Assembly (NCBI RefSeq): GCF_018138715.1
Contig: NZ_JAGSHX010000006.1
Span: forward strand, 5,332,001-5,396,000
DNA length: 64,000 nt
Source of the DNA: Streptomyces asiaticus
GTDB taxonomy: Bacteria > Actinomycetota > Actinomycetes > Streptomycetales > Streptomycetaceae
Direction: 5' to 3'
Shown here: positions 37,522-46,383 of the stretch, one piece after another
Layout of the letters: each line of letters starts with the position of its first letter
How positions within the stretch are numbered: position 1 is the stretch's first letter
The notes under the pieces: model-generated
Databases searched by the model: none
What the model was told of the DNA's origin: nothing
Seen by the model: the letters and a program-made list of their open reading frames with translations, nothing else
Translations under genes and position numbers: made by a program

Positions 37522-37650
37522 TTACTGAAAGAACTGCCCCACGCAAGCGGCGATCGCCACCAGAAGGCTCAGCACTCCGATCACGACCTGCCACTTGTCC
37601 GGGCCGGTCCACCGGGCGTCGCTCGTCTCCTGCGTGCTCCGATCGTCCAT
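37522..37650 (-). CDS. Small single-span membrane protein, 42 residues
   Basis: Short gene with ATG 37650 preceded by GGAGGGG, reading MDDRSTQETSDARW and then a membrane helix WQVVIGVLSLLVAIAACVG ending QFFQ. The strong ribosome site, acidic N-terminus, single helix and high third-position GC support a real protein. No family is recognised. It lies in the otherwise empty interval between the divergent thiolase-like and acyl-CoA dehydrogenase genes. Confidence 0.6.
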   Translation of the reverse strand: MDDRSTQETSDARWTGPDKWQVVIGVLSLLVAIAACVGQFFQ

Positions 37651-37807
37651 TACCCCTCCTCGCTCCTCCGACAGGCCCCGGAGGACAGGGCCACCGCCGG
37701 TCCGGTCGCGCTCCGGCGGAGGATGCGGGGAGGAACGTGATGGGGCGGCAGCAGCTTAGCCGTGGATGGGGCGGGAGGGGTGGGAAAGTCCGGAGGCCGT
37801 CCCTAGT

Positions 37808-37822
37808 ATGACGGTCCGTCAG
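37808..37822. promoter_or_regulatory. Operator site 7 of the catabolic regulon
   Basis: ATGACGGTCCGTCAG: right half perfect, left half one mismatch. TAGTAT (37805-37810), a good -10, overlaps it. It stands 19 bp before the acyl-CoA dehydrogenase at 37842. Confidence 0.78.
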
Positions 37823-37841
37823 AAAACGGAGGTGCTCGCCG

Positions 37842-39269
37842 ATGGACGCCGCGTTCACCGAGGAACAGGACGAGATCCGCCGTACGCTGCGCACTCTGCT
37901 GCGGGAGCGGTGCGGGCCGGACGAGATCAAGACGGCGGTCCAGACCGCGCCCGGCTATGACGAGGCCCTGTGGCGGCGGCTCGCCCGGACGCTCGGGCTG
38001 CCGGGCCTCGCCCTTTCGGCGGCGTACGGGGGCGTCGGCTGCGGCGTCACCGAGCTGGCGCTGGCCTGTGAGGAGACCGGGCGGGTGCTGCTCCCCTCGC
38101 CGCTCCTGGCCACCGCCGTGTTCGCCGCGCCCCTGGTCGCCGCGCTCGGGACGGAGGCGCAGCGCGCCGAGCTGCTGCCGCGCATCGCGGAGGGCGCCCT
38201 TACGGCGGCACTCGCGGTGCCGGGGCGCGCGCTGCCCGAAGCGCTCGGGCTCGTAGGAGCGCGGGACGGCGCGTGGGCCGGTGGGGGGCGCGCGGGGGGT
38301 GTCCAGGCGCGCCCGGACCGGGACGGCGGCGCGGGGTGGCGGCTGTACGGGCAGGTGGAGCAGGTGCCGGGCGGGCACAGCGCCGAACTGCTGCTGGTCG
38401 CCGCCCGTGCCGGGGGCTATACGCGCGGGCGGACGCTGCTGTTCCTCGTCCGGGCGGGGGCGGACGGGGCCCGGGCGGGGGTGGACGGGCTGGTCCGCAC
38501 CCGGCTGACCGCGCTCGACGCGACCCGGCCGCAGGCCCGGATCGAGCTGCGGAACGTCTCGGCCGAGCTGCTGGGGGCGGACGACGGCGGGAGCGGGAGC
38601 GGGGAGGCGGTGGCCGAGGCGCTGGCGGCCGTGGGTACGGCGGCCGCGGCCGTGCTCGCCGCCGAGGCCGTGGGGGCGGCGGACGCGGCCCTCATGCGGA
38701 CGGTCGAGTATGTGCGGGCGCGTGAGCAGTTCGGCCGTCCCATCGGCTCCTTCCAGGCGGTCAAGCACCGGCTGGCGGATGTGTACGTCGCGGTGCAGGC
38801 GGCCCGTTCGGCGGCGTACTACGCGGCCTGGGCCGCGGCCGAGGGCGGTGCGGGCGGTACGGAAGCCGCGGTCGCGGGCGGGCTGGCGCTCGCGCAGGCG
38901 CTGGAGGCGCAGCGCACGGCGGCGGCGGAAGCGGTGCAGCTGCACGGCGGTATCGGCTTCACCTGGGAGCATGACGCGCATCTCTACTTCAAGCGGGCCG
39001 CCTCTGACGAGCTGCTCTTCGGCCCCGTCCACCGGCTGCGGGCGCGGGCCGCGGAACGGGAAGGACTCTTCGGCGCGGCCGATCTCGCTCCTTACGGTGG
39101 CCATGAAGGGCGCGGCGGGAGCGGCGGCCAGAACGGGGACGGCACGCACGGTGGGCCGGACGGACGCGATGGGCGGGACGGGCTGGACGGACGCGATGGG
39201 CCGGAGGGGCCGGACGAGCCGGAGGGGCCGGACGGGCGAGACGGCCTGCGTAAGGCGGTGACGGCTTGA
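37842..39269 (+). CDS. Acyl-CoA dehydrogenase with Gly/Asp-rich C-terminal tail
   Basis: 475-residue family member. N-terminus MDAAFTEEQDEIRRTLRTLL, C-domain EQFGRPIGSFQAVKHRLADV, and GGIGFTWEHDAHLYFKRAAS, the pattern of the beta-type or stand-alone actinobacterial steroid-like dehydrogenases. The middle beta domain is Gly/Arg-rich and lacks a clear EPDAGSD loop, so flavin binding is doubtful. The last 50 residues are tandem DGRDG/GPDEPEG repeats of unknown role. ATG 37842 follows GGAGGT. The TGA overlaps the next start (TGATG). Confidence 0.85.
   Translation: MDAAFTEEQDEIRRTLRTLLRERCGPDEIKTAVQTAPGYDEALWRRLARTLGLPGLALSAAYGGVGCGVTELALACEETGRVLLPSPLLATAVFAAPLVAALGTEAQRAELLPRIAEGALTAALAVPGRALPEALGLVGARDGAWAGGGRAGGVQARPDRDGGAGWRLYGQVEQVPGGHSAELLLVAARAGGYTRGRTLLFLVRAGADGARAGVDGLVRTRLTALDATRPQARIELRNVSAELLGADDGGSGSGEAVAEALAAVGTAAAAVLAAEAVGAADAALMRTVEYVRAREQFGRPIGSFQAVKHRLADVYVAVQAARSAAYYAAWAAAEGGAGGTEAAVAGGLALAQALEAQRTAAAEAVQLHGGIGFTWEHDAHLYFKRAASDELLFGPVHRLRARAAEREGLFGAADLAPYGGHEGRGGSGGQNGDGTHGGPDGRDGRDGLDGRDGPEGPDEPEGPDGRDGLRKAVTA
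39110..39260 (+). repeat. In-frame Gly-Asp-Arg repeat at the acyl-CoA dehydrogenase C-terminus
   Basis: Short repeats of GGACGGACGCGATGGGC type encode DGRDG and EGPDGPE motifs, about 50 residues, ending just before the stop codon. Unlike the rest of the family, so probably a recent low-complexity expansion. Confidence 0.7.
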
Positions 39270-39751
39270 TGGCCGGTTACGGTGTGAAGCTGATCCGTAA
39301 GGTGTCCTCGACCCGCGCCTTCGCCAAGGTCGCGCCCCATGTCATCCCCGCGTTCGACCGCACGGTCCACCGGCTGACCCGCGGCAAGGTGCTGCCGAGC
39401 GCGCGGATGCTGCCGGGCGTGATTCTTACGGCGCGCGGGGCGAGGTCGGGGCTTCCCCGCCGTACGCCGCTGGCCTGTATGCCGGAGGACGGCGGCACCT
39501 GGATCCTGATCGGCAGCAACTTCGGCCGTCCGGGTCATCCGGCCTGGACGGCGAACCTCCTGATCCACCCGGAAGCGGAGATCAGCTGGCGGGGCCGGGA
39601 CATCGCCGTCCGGGCACGCCTCCTGGAGGGTGCCGAGCGCGAGGCCGCCTGGGCCGCGGTCCTCGCCTTCTGGCCGCCCTACGCGACCTACCAGTCCCGG
39701 GTGGACCGCGAGATCCGCCTCTTCCGCCTCCACCGCGTCGAGACGGGCTGA
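39269..39751 (+). CDS. Deazaflavin (F420)-dependent nitroreductase-family protein (Ddn type)
   Basis: 160-residue split-barrel protein of the Ddn/FDOR family, which uses F420H2 or binds fatty acids/quinones. Family segments: LPGVILTARGARSGLPRRTPL, ILIGSNFGRPGHPAWTANLL, HPEAEISWRGRDIAVRAR and YATYQSRVDREIRLFRLHRV. Translationally coupled to the acyl-CoA dehydrogenase, so a reductive or oxidative step on the same substrate is likely. ATG 39269. Confidence 0.87.
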   Translation: MAGYGVKLIRKVSSTRAFAKVAPHVIPAFDRTVHRLTRGKVLPSARMLPGVILTARGARSGLPRRTPLACMPEDGGTWILIGSNFGRPGHPAWTANLLIHPEAEISWRGRDIAVRARLLEGAEREAAWAAVLAFWPPYATYQSRVDREIRLFRLHRVETG

Positions 39752-39866
39752 GCCGGGCCAGGGGCTGAGCCGTGCCGTCGGGCCGTGGGGGAGGGCTGAG
39801 CCGGGGCTGAGCCGGTCCCTCCCGTTCGGGGGCCCCGCGCCCCTCCCGTACCAGTGCCCGCAAAGG

Positions 39867-39902
39867 GCCGCGGCGGATCACTGGGGAGTGATCCGCCGCG
39901 GC
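39867..39902. terminator. Perfect 16-bp hairpin between convergent genes
   Basis: GCCGCGGCGGATCACT - GGGG - AGTGATCCGCCGCGGC. Symmetric, with no U-run, placed between the Ddn-type gene (plus) and the TetR gene (minus); probably a bidirectional terminator. Confidence 0.75.
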
Positions 39903-39984
39903 GTGACAGGACGTGCGGGCCCGGCAGGGCAGCCGGCCGGGAGGGGGCCGGGGAAAGGAGGCCGGGGGAGGGGGCGCGGATTCG

Positions 39985-40632
39985 TTACTTCGGCGGCTTG
40001 CGGCCGGTGATGCCGAGGTGGACGAGCCAGGTCAGGCTCGGCTTGAGGTCGGCCTGCTTGACGCCCCAGCTCTGGAAGCCCTTCTGGTGCGCCGCGACCG
40101 CCGCCAGCATGGCGACCAGCGAGCCCGCGATGGCCCCGGGGTTGAGGTCCCCGTCGATCCGGCCCTTGGCCTGCTGCTCCTTGACTGCGTCCGTCAGGGA
40201 GTTGGTGACGGAATTGAGGATCTTCATGCGGATCTTGTAGAACCGCTTGTCCCCCTCGGCGGCGCCCAGATCGACGACCCTCAGGATGGCGTCGTGTTTG
40301 CGCCAGAAGGAGAGGAACCCCTCGACCAGGTCCTCCGCCGCGGTCGCCCCCGACTTGCCGGCCCATGAGCGGTCGGCGACCAGATCGGTGAGGTTCGCGC
40401 CCTCCTTCGCCATCTCCTCGGCGAGCTCGAGGACCGCGCCCTCCACATCGGGGAAGTACTGGTAGAACGTCGCAGGCGAGGTCCCTGCCTTACGTGCGAC
40501 ATCGATGACCTTGACGTCTCGATACGGGGAGGTGCTGAGCATCTCGCCGAGGCAGTCGAGCAGCTTCTGCCGCGTCGCCTGCCCGCGACGACCGGCCACC
40601 CGCCCGTCGACTGTGCGTACTTGTCCTGTCAT
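39985..40632 (-). CDS. TetR-family transcriptional regulator (candidate master regulator of the catabolic regulon)
   Basis: 215-residue TetR protein. After a basic N-terminus (GRRGQATRQKLLDCLGEML) comes the helix-turn-helix VIDVARKAGTSPATFYQYFP; the larger C-terminal domain binds an effector, unknown here and by analogy with other catabolic TetR proteins possibly an acyl-CoA. It is the only TetR gene in the window and lies in the middle of ten copies of a TetR-style palindrome. A weak half-match (CTGTCATGCCGTCAG, 40626-40640) overlaps its own start, so autoregulation is possible. ATG 40632. Confidence 0.9.
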   Translation of the reverse strand: MTGQVRTVDGRVAGRRGQATRQKLLDCLGEMLSTSPYRDVKVIDVARKAGTSPATFYQYFPDVEGAVLELAEEMAKEGANLTDLVADRSWAGKSGATAAEDLVEGFLSFWRKHDAILRVVDLGAAEGDKRFYKIRMKILNSVTNSLTDAVKEQQAKGRIDGDLNPGAIAGSLVAMLAAVAAHQKGFQSWGVKQADLKPSLTWLVHLGITGRKPPK

Positions 40633-40640
40633 GCCGTCAG

Positions 40641-41061
40641 CTTACCGAGGGGTGATCGGAGCGCGATTCGGCTGCGTGCAAATGGGGTTAGGGCGGGATG
40701 AGTGGGTTTGCGAACCTCGCTGAGCAGGTTGGAATGGCTGATTCCGACCCCTGTCCACAGTCGTCAAGCCCTCAATCACCGCTCACCCACACGTGTGAAT
40801 CGTGTTATCAACAGCCTGTGGATAACAACGGTGGATGACGCGCTCGGACCCGCCTTCGAGCCAAAAGGATTGGCCAAATATTTCGAGTTCCGGAGCGAGC
40901 AGACCGGGCGATCCCCCGTTAGCGTGGCAAGTGAGGTGAACGAACCAAGCGGTTCCAAACACGTGCCAAGCATCTCCAAACGGGCTGTGAGCAAGCTCCG
41001 AGGCGAGCAAGCTCCGAGGTGAGCGAGTCCGAGGACCGAGGGACGCGGGAGGACCCGGGCC
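40641..41061. other. Intergenic region, lower GC, with DnaA-box-like sites
   Basis: About 420 bp without a supported gene. It holds TGTCCACA (40752-40759), TTATCAACA (40805-40813) and TGTGGATAA (40817-40825; the reverse complement is the classical DnaA box TTATCCACA), the last two forming an inverted pair. A 15-bp direct repeat GAGCAAGCTCCGAGG occurs at 40989 and 41005. The promoter of the VOC gene must lie here. Confidence 0.5.
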
Positions 41062-41934
41062 ATGGCGGCATTCGCGGAAGGCGTGCCCTGCTGGGCGGAT
41101 GTGCTGCTGTCCGACCTCGCGGCGGGGCGGCGCTTCTACGGTGAGCTCTTCGGCTGGACCTTCCAGGAGATCGCCACCCACTACGGCACGTTCACCCGGG
41201 CCCTCCTCGGCGGTAAGGACGTCGCGGGGCTGGTGCCCAAGCCGGACGGGCGGATGCCCACCGTCTGGAACATCTACTTCGCCGCCCAGGACGCCGCCGC
41301 GACCGCCGTACGGGTCCGCGAGGCCGGTGGCCGGGTGATCACCCCGCCGGTGTGGATCGACGAGTTCTGCGTCATGGCGACGGCCGCCGACCCGGGCGGC
41401 GCCGTCTTCGGGATCTGGCAGGCGGGCAGCCACCCCGGCTTCGCGCGGCGCGGCACGCCCGGTTCGTACGGCTGGACAGAGGTCCACACGCGTCAGCCGC
41501 GCGCCGTGGACGCCTTCTACCGGGCGGTCTTCGGCTACGAGATGACGCCCTCGGCCCGGCCGCCCTCCGCAGCGCCTCCCGCCCCGCCGTCCACAGCGCC
41601 CCCCGCGCCGCCCCCGGGCGCGCCCCCCGCGCCGCCCTCCGCCGAGGGCGCACCGGCCGACGTGGTCCTGTGGACGCGGCGCGGGGAGCCCCCGGACCCC
41701 CGTCACGCGATCGGCGGACGCGTCGTGATGGGTGAGGAGTACCCGGCCGTTCTGCCCGCCCACTTCCTGACGTACTTTGTGGTGGCGGACTGCGATCAGA
41801 CGCTGCGCACGGCCCACGGGCTGGGTGGGCGGGTTCTCAAGACCACCGAAGATACGCCGTACGGGCGTTTCGCGGTCCTTGCGGACAATCAGGGCGCGGC
41901 CTTCGCCGTCATCGACATCTCGACGGCAGGCTGA
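41062..41934 (+). CDS. VOC-family protein with two glyoxalase-like domains
   Basis: 290-residue protein made of two vicinal-oxygen-chelate modules: [20 protein letters not shown] with VFGIWQAG closing the first, and [20 protein letters not shown] with [10 protein letters not shown] closing the second. A Pro/Ala-rich linker ([17 protein letters not shown]) is inserted in the second module. The metal-ligand positions are not obviously conserved, so it may be a binding or resistance protein rather than an enzyme. ATG 41062 with GGGAGGACC upstream. No operator nearby. Confidence 0.85.
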   Translation: MAAFAEGVPCWADVLLSDLAAGRRFYGELFGWTFQEIATHYGTFTRALLGGKDVAGLVPKPDGRMPTVWNIYFAAQDAAATAVRVREAGGRVITPPVWIDEFCVMATAADPGGAVFGIWQAGSHPGFARRGTPGSYGWTEVHTRQPRAVDAFYRAVFGYEMTPSARPPSAAPPAPPSTAPPAPPPGAPPAPPSAEGAPADVVLWTRRGEPPDPRHAIGGRVVMGEEYPAVLPAHFLTYFVVADCDQTLRTAHGLGGRVLKTTEDTPYGRFAVLADNQGAAFAVIDISTAG

Positions 41935-42164
41935 ACCCGGGGCGAAAAACTGGGCGATACGGGCCCGCGGGCACTTGGATGGTCCCCGGTCGAACCGGAC
42001 GGACCCCGGCTCCGTATCGCCCGATGACACGACGATTCGCCCCCGGGTTCGCAACCGCCGCCTTCGCCAGAGAGAATGCAGGATGCGTGCCGCCGGTTGG
42101 TTTGTCGGTGAGACGCTGCACGGGGCTGTATTTTTTCAAGCCCCCACGGGGAGGTGGCAGGCAA

Positions 42165-44828
42165 GTGGTGGAGCAGCTGACGCAGCACGATCCGAGGCGG
42201 ATCGGCCCTTTCGAGGTGCTCGGACGTCTCGGCGCGGGCGGCATGGGGCTGGTCTATCTGGCCCGCTCGGCATCGGGCCGACGGGTCGCGATCAAGACGG
42301 TCCGGACCGAGCTCGCCGAGGACCAGCTGTTCCGTGTCCGATTCACCCGTGAGGTGGAGGCGGCCCGCGCGGTCAGCGGGTTCTACACGGCCGCGGTCGT
42401 GGACGCCGATCCGCGCGCCGCGGTGCCGTGGCTGGCCACGGCCTATGTGCCGGCGCCCTCCCTCGAGGAAATCGTCAACGAGTGCGGGCCGATGCCGGCC
42501 CAGGCGGTGCGCTGGCTGGCGGCCGGGGTCGCCGAGGCGCTCCAGTCCATCCACGGCGCGGGCCTGGTCCACCGGGATCTGAAGCCGTCGAATGTGCTGG
42601 TCGTCGAGGACGGCCCGCGCGTGATCGACTTCGGTATCGCCTCCGGTGTCTCGAACACCCGGCTGACGATGACCAACGTCGCGGTCGGCACCCCCGCCTA
42701 CATGTCCCCCGAGCAGGCGCGCGACTCGCGCAGTGTGACGGGCGCGAGCGACATCTTCTCGCTCGGCTCGACCCTGACCTTCGCGGCCACCGGGCACGCG
42801 CCCTTCCACGGCGCCAACCCGGTGGAGACCGTGTTCATGCTGCTGCGCGAGGGCCCCGATCTGGCCGGGCTGCCCGATGAGCTGCGGCCGCTGATCGAGT
42901 CGTGCATGCAGATGGAGCCCGAGCGGCGGCCGTCGCCGGCCGATCTCCAGTCCCAGCTGGCCCCGCATCTGTTCGCCTCCAACGCCGACGACAGCGGTAC
43001 GGCCTCGGCCTGGCTGCCCCCCGGCGCCGTCGCCCTCATCGAGCGCAAGCGCAGCGGCCGCAACCAGGTGCGCGGCTCCTCCCGGCCCGCGGCCGGAGGC
43101 AGCCGCCCCGGTGGGAACGCGGGGAACGCCGGAAGCGCCGCGAGCGCGGGCAGCCGCCCCTCCGCGCCGCTCCCGCCCGAGCGCCCGCCCACGCCGCCGC
43201 CCTCGTACGCCCCCGCCGCGGGAGCGGCCGCGGACGGCCATGGCGGGCGGCACGGCGCCGCCGCGAGCGGGCCCGCCGCTCCGAGCGGCTGGGAGCCCGT
43301 GGGCGTGGGCGATCCGCGCGGCGGCCTGCGCGCGCCGGAGGCCGCGAGTCCGCCCAGCGCGCTGGGCTCCATCGGGCCCGGGCGGCACGCCGCCCCGGCC
43401 GCCGCTGCCCCGTCCGCCGCCGCGGCGCCCGCCCCGGCCCCCGCCGGGGCCGACGGATCGGTGCGGCTGCCCGGTTCGCAGGTGCCGATCGGCCCGGGGC
43501 TCCGGGCCGCCGACGCGCGGGACCCGCAGGCGCAGCACGGCACCGGGCCCGCCACCGGCTGGGTGCGCCCGCCGGCCGGGGTGACGAGCGGAGGGTTGAA
43601 CGGGGGCGATGGCACGGCCGCCGTCCCGCCGCCGACCCACTCCCCGTCGGCCGAGCCGCCCGAGCCGCCCGGCGGGGCCGGGCACGGCCGCTGGCGCCCG
43701 TGGCGGTTCCGCATGTCCAACGACGTATGGGGGACCCCGGCGGTCGCCGGCGATCTGCTGTACGTGACCTCGTTCGAGGTACACGCGCTGGACGTGGGCA
43801 CCGGCCGGCGCCAGTTCAAGACCCGTGACGTGGCATGGGCGATGGCCGTGGCGAACGGCCGGATCCACGCCTCCGACGGCCCCACGCTGTACGCGCTGGA
43901 CGCGGAGGACGGCGCCGAGCGCTGGCGGCTGTCGACCGACGGCTGGGTCTACTCCCTGAAGGTCGACCGCGGCACGGTCGTCACCGGTACGCGCGGCGGT
44001 GGCGTCCAGGCGTGGGAGGCGGCCAACGGTGAGCTGCTGTGGGAGATGCAGGGCCTCCAGACCGACTTCGAGACGCCCGAGTCCGGCCCGGCCGTCCATG
44101 ACGGCACGGTGTATGTGTGGGCGGACGCGCGGCTGCGCGCCCTGGAGGCGCGCACCGGCGCGGAGCGCTGGTCGTACCCGGTGGGCGACGCGGCGTCGTG
44201 CGGTGGGGTGCCGCTGCGTCTGCTGGCGGCGCCCGACGGGGTGGTCTACGTCTCGGCGGGGACGCGGGTGCTCGCGCTCGACGTCGCCCGCGGGGATGTG
44301 CGGTGGCGTTTCGAGGCGCCCGCCGTCTTCCTGTGCGCCCCCGCGTACGCGCCGGGGCCCGCGGTCACCGGCGGCGGTATCTACATCGCCGACTATCTGG
44401 GCACGGTGTACGCGCTGGACGCGGCGAACGGCCGCGACCGCTGGCGCATCGCCACCGAGGCCCGGCAGTCCATCGAGCCGGTGCTGGTGGCCGACGGCTC
44501 GGTCCATCTGGGCAGCGGCGGCGCGCTCTACACGCTCGACGCGGTCACCGGCACGCCCAAGTGGCGCTTCGCGGCGGGCGGCGAGGTCATCGGCTCGCCG
44601 GTGGTCGCCGACGGCCGGGTCCACTTCGGCTCGGCCGATCACTGTCTCTACACGGTGGACGCGGCGGGCGGACAGCTGCGCTGGAAGCTGGCGACCGGCG
44701 GCGAGATCACCGGATCCCCGGTGGCCGCCGGGGGCGTGGTGTACGCGTGCAGCAAGGACCGCTGCGTCTACGCGCTGGACGCGGTGAAGGGCACGGGCCA
44801 GTCCCGCCCGTCGGGCGGCCGGGCCTGA
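42165..44828 (+). CDS. Ser/Thr kinase with C-terminal PQQ-like propeller (AfsK-like)
   Basis: 887-residue protein. Kinase domain at the N-terminus: [22 protein letters not shown] (Lys), [12 protein letters not shown] and IDFGIAS, all intact. Then about 220 residues of Pro/Ala/Gly-rich linker. The last 370 residues are PQQ-type beta-propeller repeats (for example [57 protein letters not shown]). No membrane helix is evident, so it is probably cytoplasmic or peripheral. This is the architecture of AfsK, which phosphorylates AfsR. GTG 42165 has GGGGAGGT 8 bases upstream; GTG 42168 is also possible. An AfsR-like SARP lies 12 kb away. Confidence 0.88.
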   Translation: MVEQLTQHDPRRIGPFEVLGRLGAGGMGLVYLARSASGRRVAIKTVRTELAEDQLFRVRFTREVEAARAVSGFYTAAVVDADPRAAVPWLATAYVPAPSLEEIVNECGPMPAQAVRWLAAGVAEALQSIHGAGLVHRDLKPSNVLVVEDGPRVIDFGIASGVSNTRLTMTNVAVGTPAYMSPEQARDSRSVTGASDIFSLGSTLTFAATGHAPFHGANPVETVFMLLREGPDLAGLPDELRPLIESCMQMEPERRPSPADLQSQLAPHLFASNADDSGTASAWLPPGAVALIERKRSGRNQVRGSSRPAAGGSRPGGNAGNAGSAASAGSRPSAPLPPERPPTPPPSYAPAAGAAADGHGGRHGAAASGPAAPSGWEPVGVGDPRGGLRAPEAASPPSALGSIGPGRHAAPAAAAPSAAAAPAPAPAGADGSVRLPGSQVPIGPGLRAADARDPQAQHGTGPATGWVRPPAGVTSGGLNGGDGTAAVPPPTHSPSAEPPEPPGGAGHGRWRPWRFRMSNDVWGTPAVAGDLLYVTSFEVHALDVGTGRRQFKTRDVAWAMAVANGRIHASDGPTLYALDAEDGAERWRLSTDGWVYSLKVDRGTVVTGTRGGGVQAWEAANGELLWEMQGLQTDFETPESGPAVHDGTVYVWADARLRALEARTGAERWSYPVGDAASCGGVPLRLLAAPDGVVYVSAGTRVLALDVARGDVRWRFEAPAVFLCAPAYAPGPAVTGGGIYIADYLGTVYALDAANGRDRWRIATEARQSIEPVLVADGSVHLGSGGALYTLDAVTGTPKWRFAAGGEVIGSPVVADGRVHFGSADHCLYTVDAAGGQLRWKLATGGEITGSPVAAGGVVYACSKDRCVYALDAVKGTGQSRPSGGRA

Positions 44829-44962
44829 CCGATCCCGGGGCGGCGCGGTGACGCGACGAGACGGCGGCGCGATGAGACGGTGACGCGGCCACGCGCCGAC
44901 GAGCCGGAGACGGCAGGTCGCAGGCCGTGTCCCTGACAATTGCTGCTACGGTTGCGGGCGTT

Positions 44963-44993
44963 CATCGACCTCCTGGGAGCCGGGAGGTCGATG
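44963..44993 (+). promoter_or_regulatory. 11-bp hairpin in the 5' region of the secreted Ser/Gly-rich protein gene
   Basis: CATCGACCTCC - 9 bases - GGAGGTCGATG, a perfect stem placed 38 bp before the start codon. It could terminate read-through from the kinase gene or shape the leader. Confidence 0.5.
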
Positions 44994-45031
44994 GGTAACT
45001 CTGCGCGGTCTTCGGGGGAACGGGGTCTGTG

Positions 45032-45619
45032 ATGCGGCGTGGTCTACGGCTGGCGGCCGTGCTCACCGTGGTGCTGGTGGCGCTGACCGGGTTCAAGGGG
45101 CGTGGCCATGGCCACGGAGGTGGCGGAGGCGGCTGCTCCAGCTCGTCCTCGCACCACTCGTCGGGGTCGGGTTCCGATTCCGGCTCCGGCTCGGGTGGTT
45201 ACTCGGACTCCGACGACGAGAGCTCCACCACCGGTGCGGGCTCCGGCGGCTCGCGTTACCGCGACTACGACGATGACGACTACGGCGACAGCGCCTCCAG
45301 CGGCTCCTCGGGCGGCACGGCGCCGTCGTCCGAGCCCCAGGCGACGGTCGTCAGCTGCGCCGATAAGGGCAAGGACGTCGAAAAGGGCAAAGGCAAAGGT
45401 GGCCGTCCGGCGGCGACCGTGAAGGTGCGCAACCGCTCGGGCACGGCCGACACCTACCTCGTGGACGTGAACTTCCAGGACCGGGACGGTCTGACCCTCA
45501 CCTCCGGCCGCGCCGATGTGCGGATCCCCGCGGGGAAGACGCGGACCGTAAGGGTGCCGCTTGACGATCCCTCGGTCGTGGGAACCGTGGTGCGGTGCGA
45601 GGTCGTCTCCGTCCTCTGA
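45032..45619 (+). CDS. Secreted Ser/Gly/Asp-rich protein with C-terminal beta-sandwich-like domain
   Basis: 195-residue exported protein of unknown function. Signal peptide MRRGLRLAAVLTVVLVALTG, then a Gly/His/Ser/Asp-rich low-complexity part, a Lys-rich strip (KGKDVEKGKGKGG) and an Ig-like C-terminal region (ATVKVRNRSGTADTYLVDVN ... VRVPLDDPSVVGTVVRCEVV) resembling that of the next gene. Two Cys (in VVSCADKG and VRCEVV) could form a disulfide across the domain. ATG 45032 or GTG 45029. Confidence 0.75.
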   Translation: MRRGLRLAAVLTVVLVALTGFKGRGHGHGGGGGGCSSSSSHHSSGSGSDSGSGSGGYSDSDDESSTTGAGSGGSRYRDYDDDDYGDSASSGSSGGTAPSSEPQATVVSCADKGKDVEKGKGKGGRPAATVKVRNRSGTADTYLVDVNFQDRDGLTLTSGRADVRIPAGKTRTVRVPLDDPSVVGTVVRCEVVSVL

Positions 45620-45649
45620 GAGCCGGGACAGGCGCGCCCACAGGTGACT

Positions 45650-45677
45650 TTGGGGTAGCAAAACCCATTGCTAGGGT
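45650..45677 (+). promoter_or_regulatory. Candidate promoter of the lipoprotein gene
   Basis: TTGGGG, 16-bp spacer, TAGGGT; 62 bp before the ATG at 45740. Moderate match to a principal-sigma promoter. Confidence 0.35.
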
Positions 45678-45739
45678 GGCGTGCACTTGTCAACAGGCTG
45701 CATTTGGCTTGAATGAGCCTTTTCAACGGGGGTAATACC

Positions 45740-46303
45740 ATGCAACGCCGCTCCATGCGCATATGCGCCGTCGCCCTGGTCGGGCTCATCGCGCTGACCG
45801 GCTGCGGAAAGAAGAAGGGCGGCAGCCACGACGGCGGCCTCGGGGGGTTCGTCTCGGGCGGGAGCGGGGGCAACGACAACCCGGCGTCCGGTCCCACCGA
45901 CCTCCCCAGTGGGCTGCCCACCGATCTGCCCAGCGGCGCGCCCTCCGACATGCCGTCCTACGACGCCCCCACGCCCTCCTACACCTACTCCGCGCCGCCC
46001 ACCTACAACTCGGACGGCACGAACGACATCACCGCCACCGGCTGCGACTACGACGAGTCGACCCGTTCGTTCCAGTACACCCTCAATCTCAGGAACCCCG
46101 AGACGCAGTCCATGCACTACTCGATCACCATCGAGTGGGAGGACCAGAACGGCGGCAGCCTGCTGGGCTCCGACTACAAGTCCGTCACCGTGGCGTCCGG
46201 CGGCAGCCAGACCCTCAGCGCCACCTCCTACCGCACCCTCACCCAGCAGACGTCCTTCACCTGCAAGGTCACCTCGGCGCTCAAGTACCCGAGCTCCACC
46301 TGA
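45740..46303 (+). CDS. Lipoprotein with FxLD-like extracellular domain
   Basis: 187-residue putative lipoprotein. Signal MQRRSMRICAVALVGLIAL followed by lipobox LTGC. A linker rich in Gly, Ser, Pro and Asp (DLPSGLPTDLPSGAPSDMPS) leads to a C-terminal domain with two Cys (ATGCDYDESTRS, FTCKVTSALKYP) and strands FQYTLNLRNPETQSMHYSIT. Structurally it parallels the protein upstream, suggesting a duplicated surface-protein pair. ATG 45740 with ACGGGGGT upstream. Function unknown. Confidence 0.75.
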   Translation: MQRRSMRICAVALVGLIALTGCGKKKGGSHDGGLGGFVSGGSGGNDNPASGPTDLPSGLPTDLPSGAPSDMPSYDAPTPSYTYSAPPTYNSDGTNDITATGCDYDESTRSFQYTLNLRNPETQSMHYSITIEWEDQNGGSLLGSDYKSVTVASGGSQTLSATSYRTLTQQTSFTCKVTSALKYPSST

Positions 46304-46383
46304 GACCCGAGCCCCGAGCCGCTCGATCCGGGGCGGAGACGGGCCTCACCGGGCGCGGACGCCTCACCGGGCGCGGACGGGCC

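Noticed and set aside
40626..40640. Possible eleventh operator at the TetR start (CTGTCATGCCGTCAG)
   Set aside because: Only one half-site matches; the other has three differences and overlaps the start codon. Kept only as a hint of autoregulation.
40702..41022. 106-residue frame in the gap before the VOC gene
   Set aside because: No ribosome site, no recognisable domain and codon use unlike the neighbours; it spans the DnaA-box-like sites.
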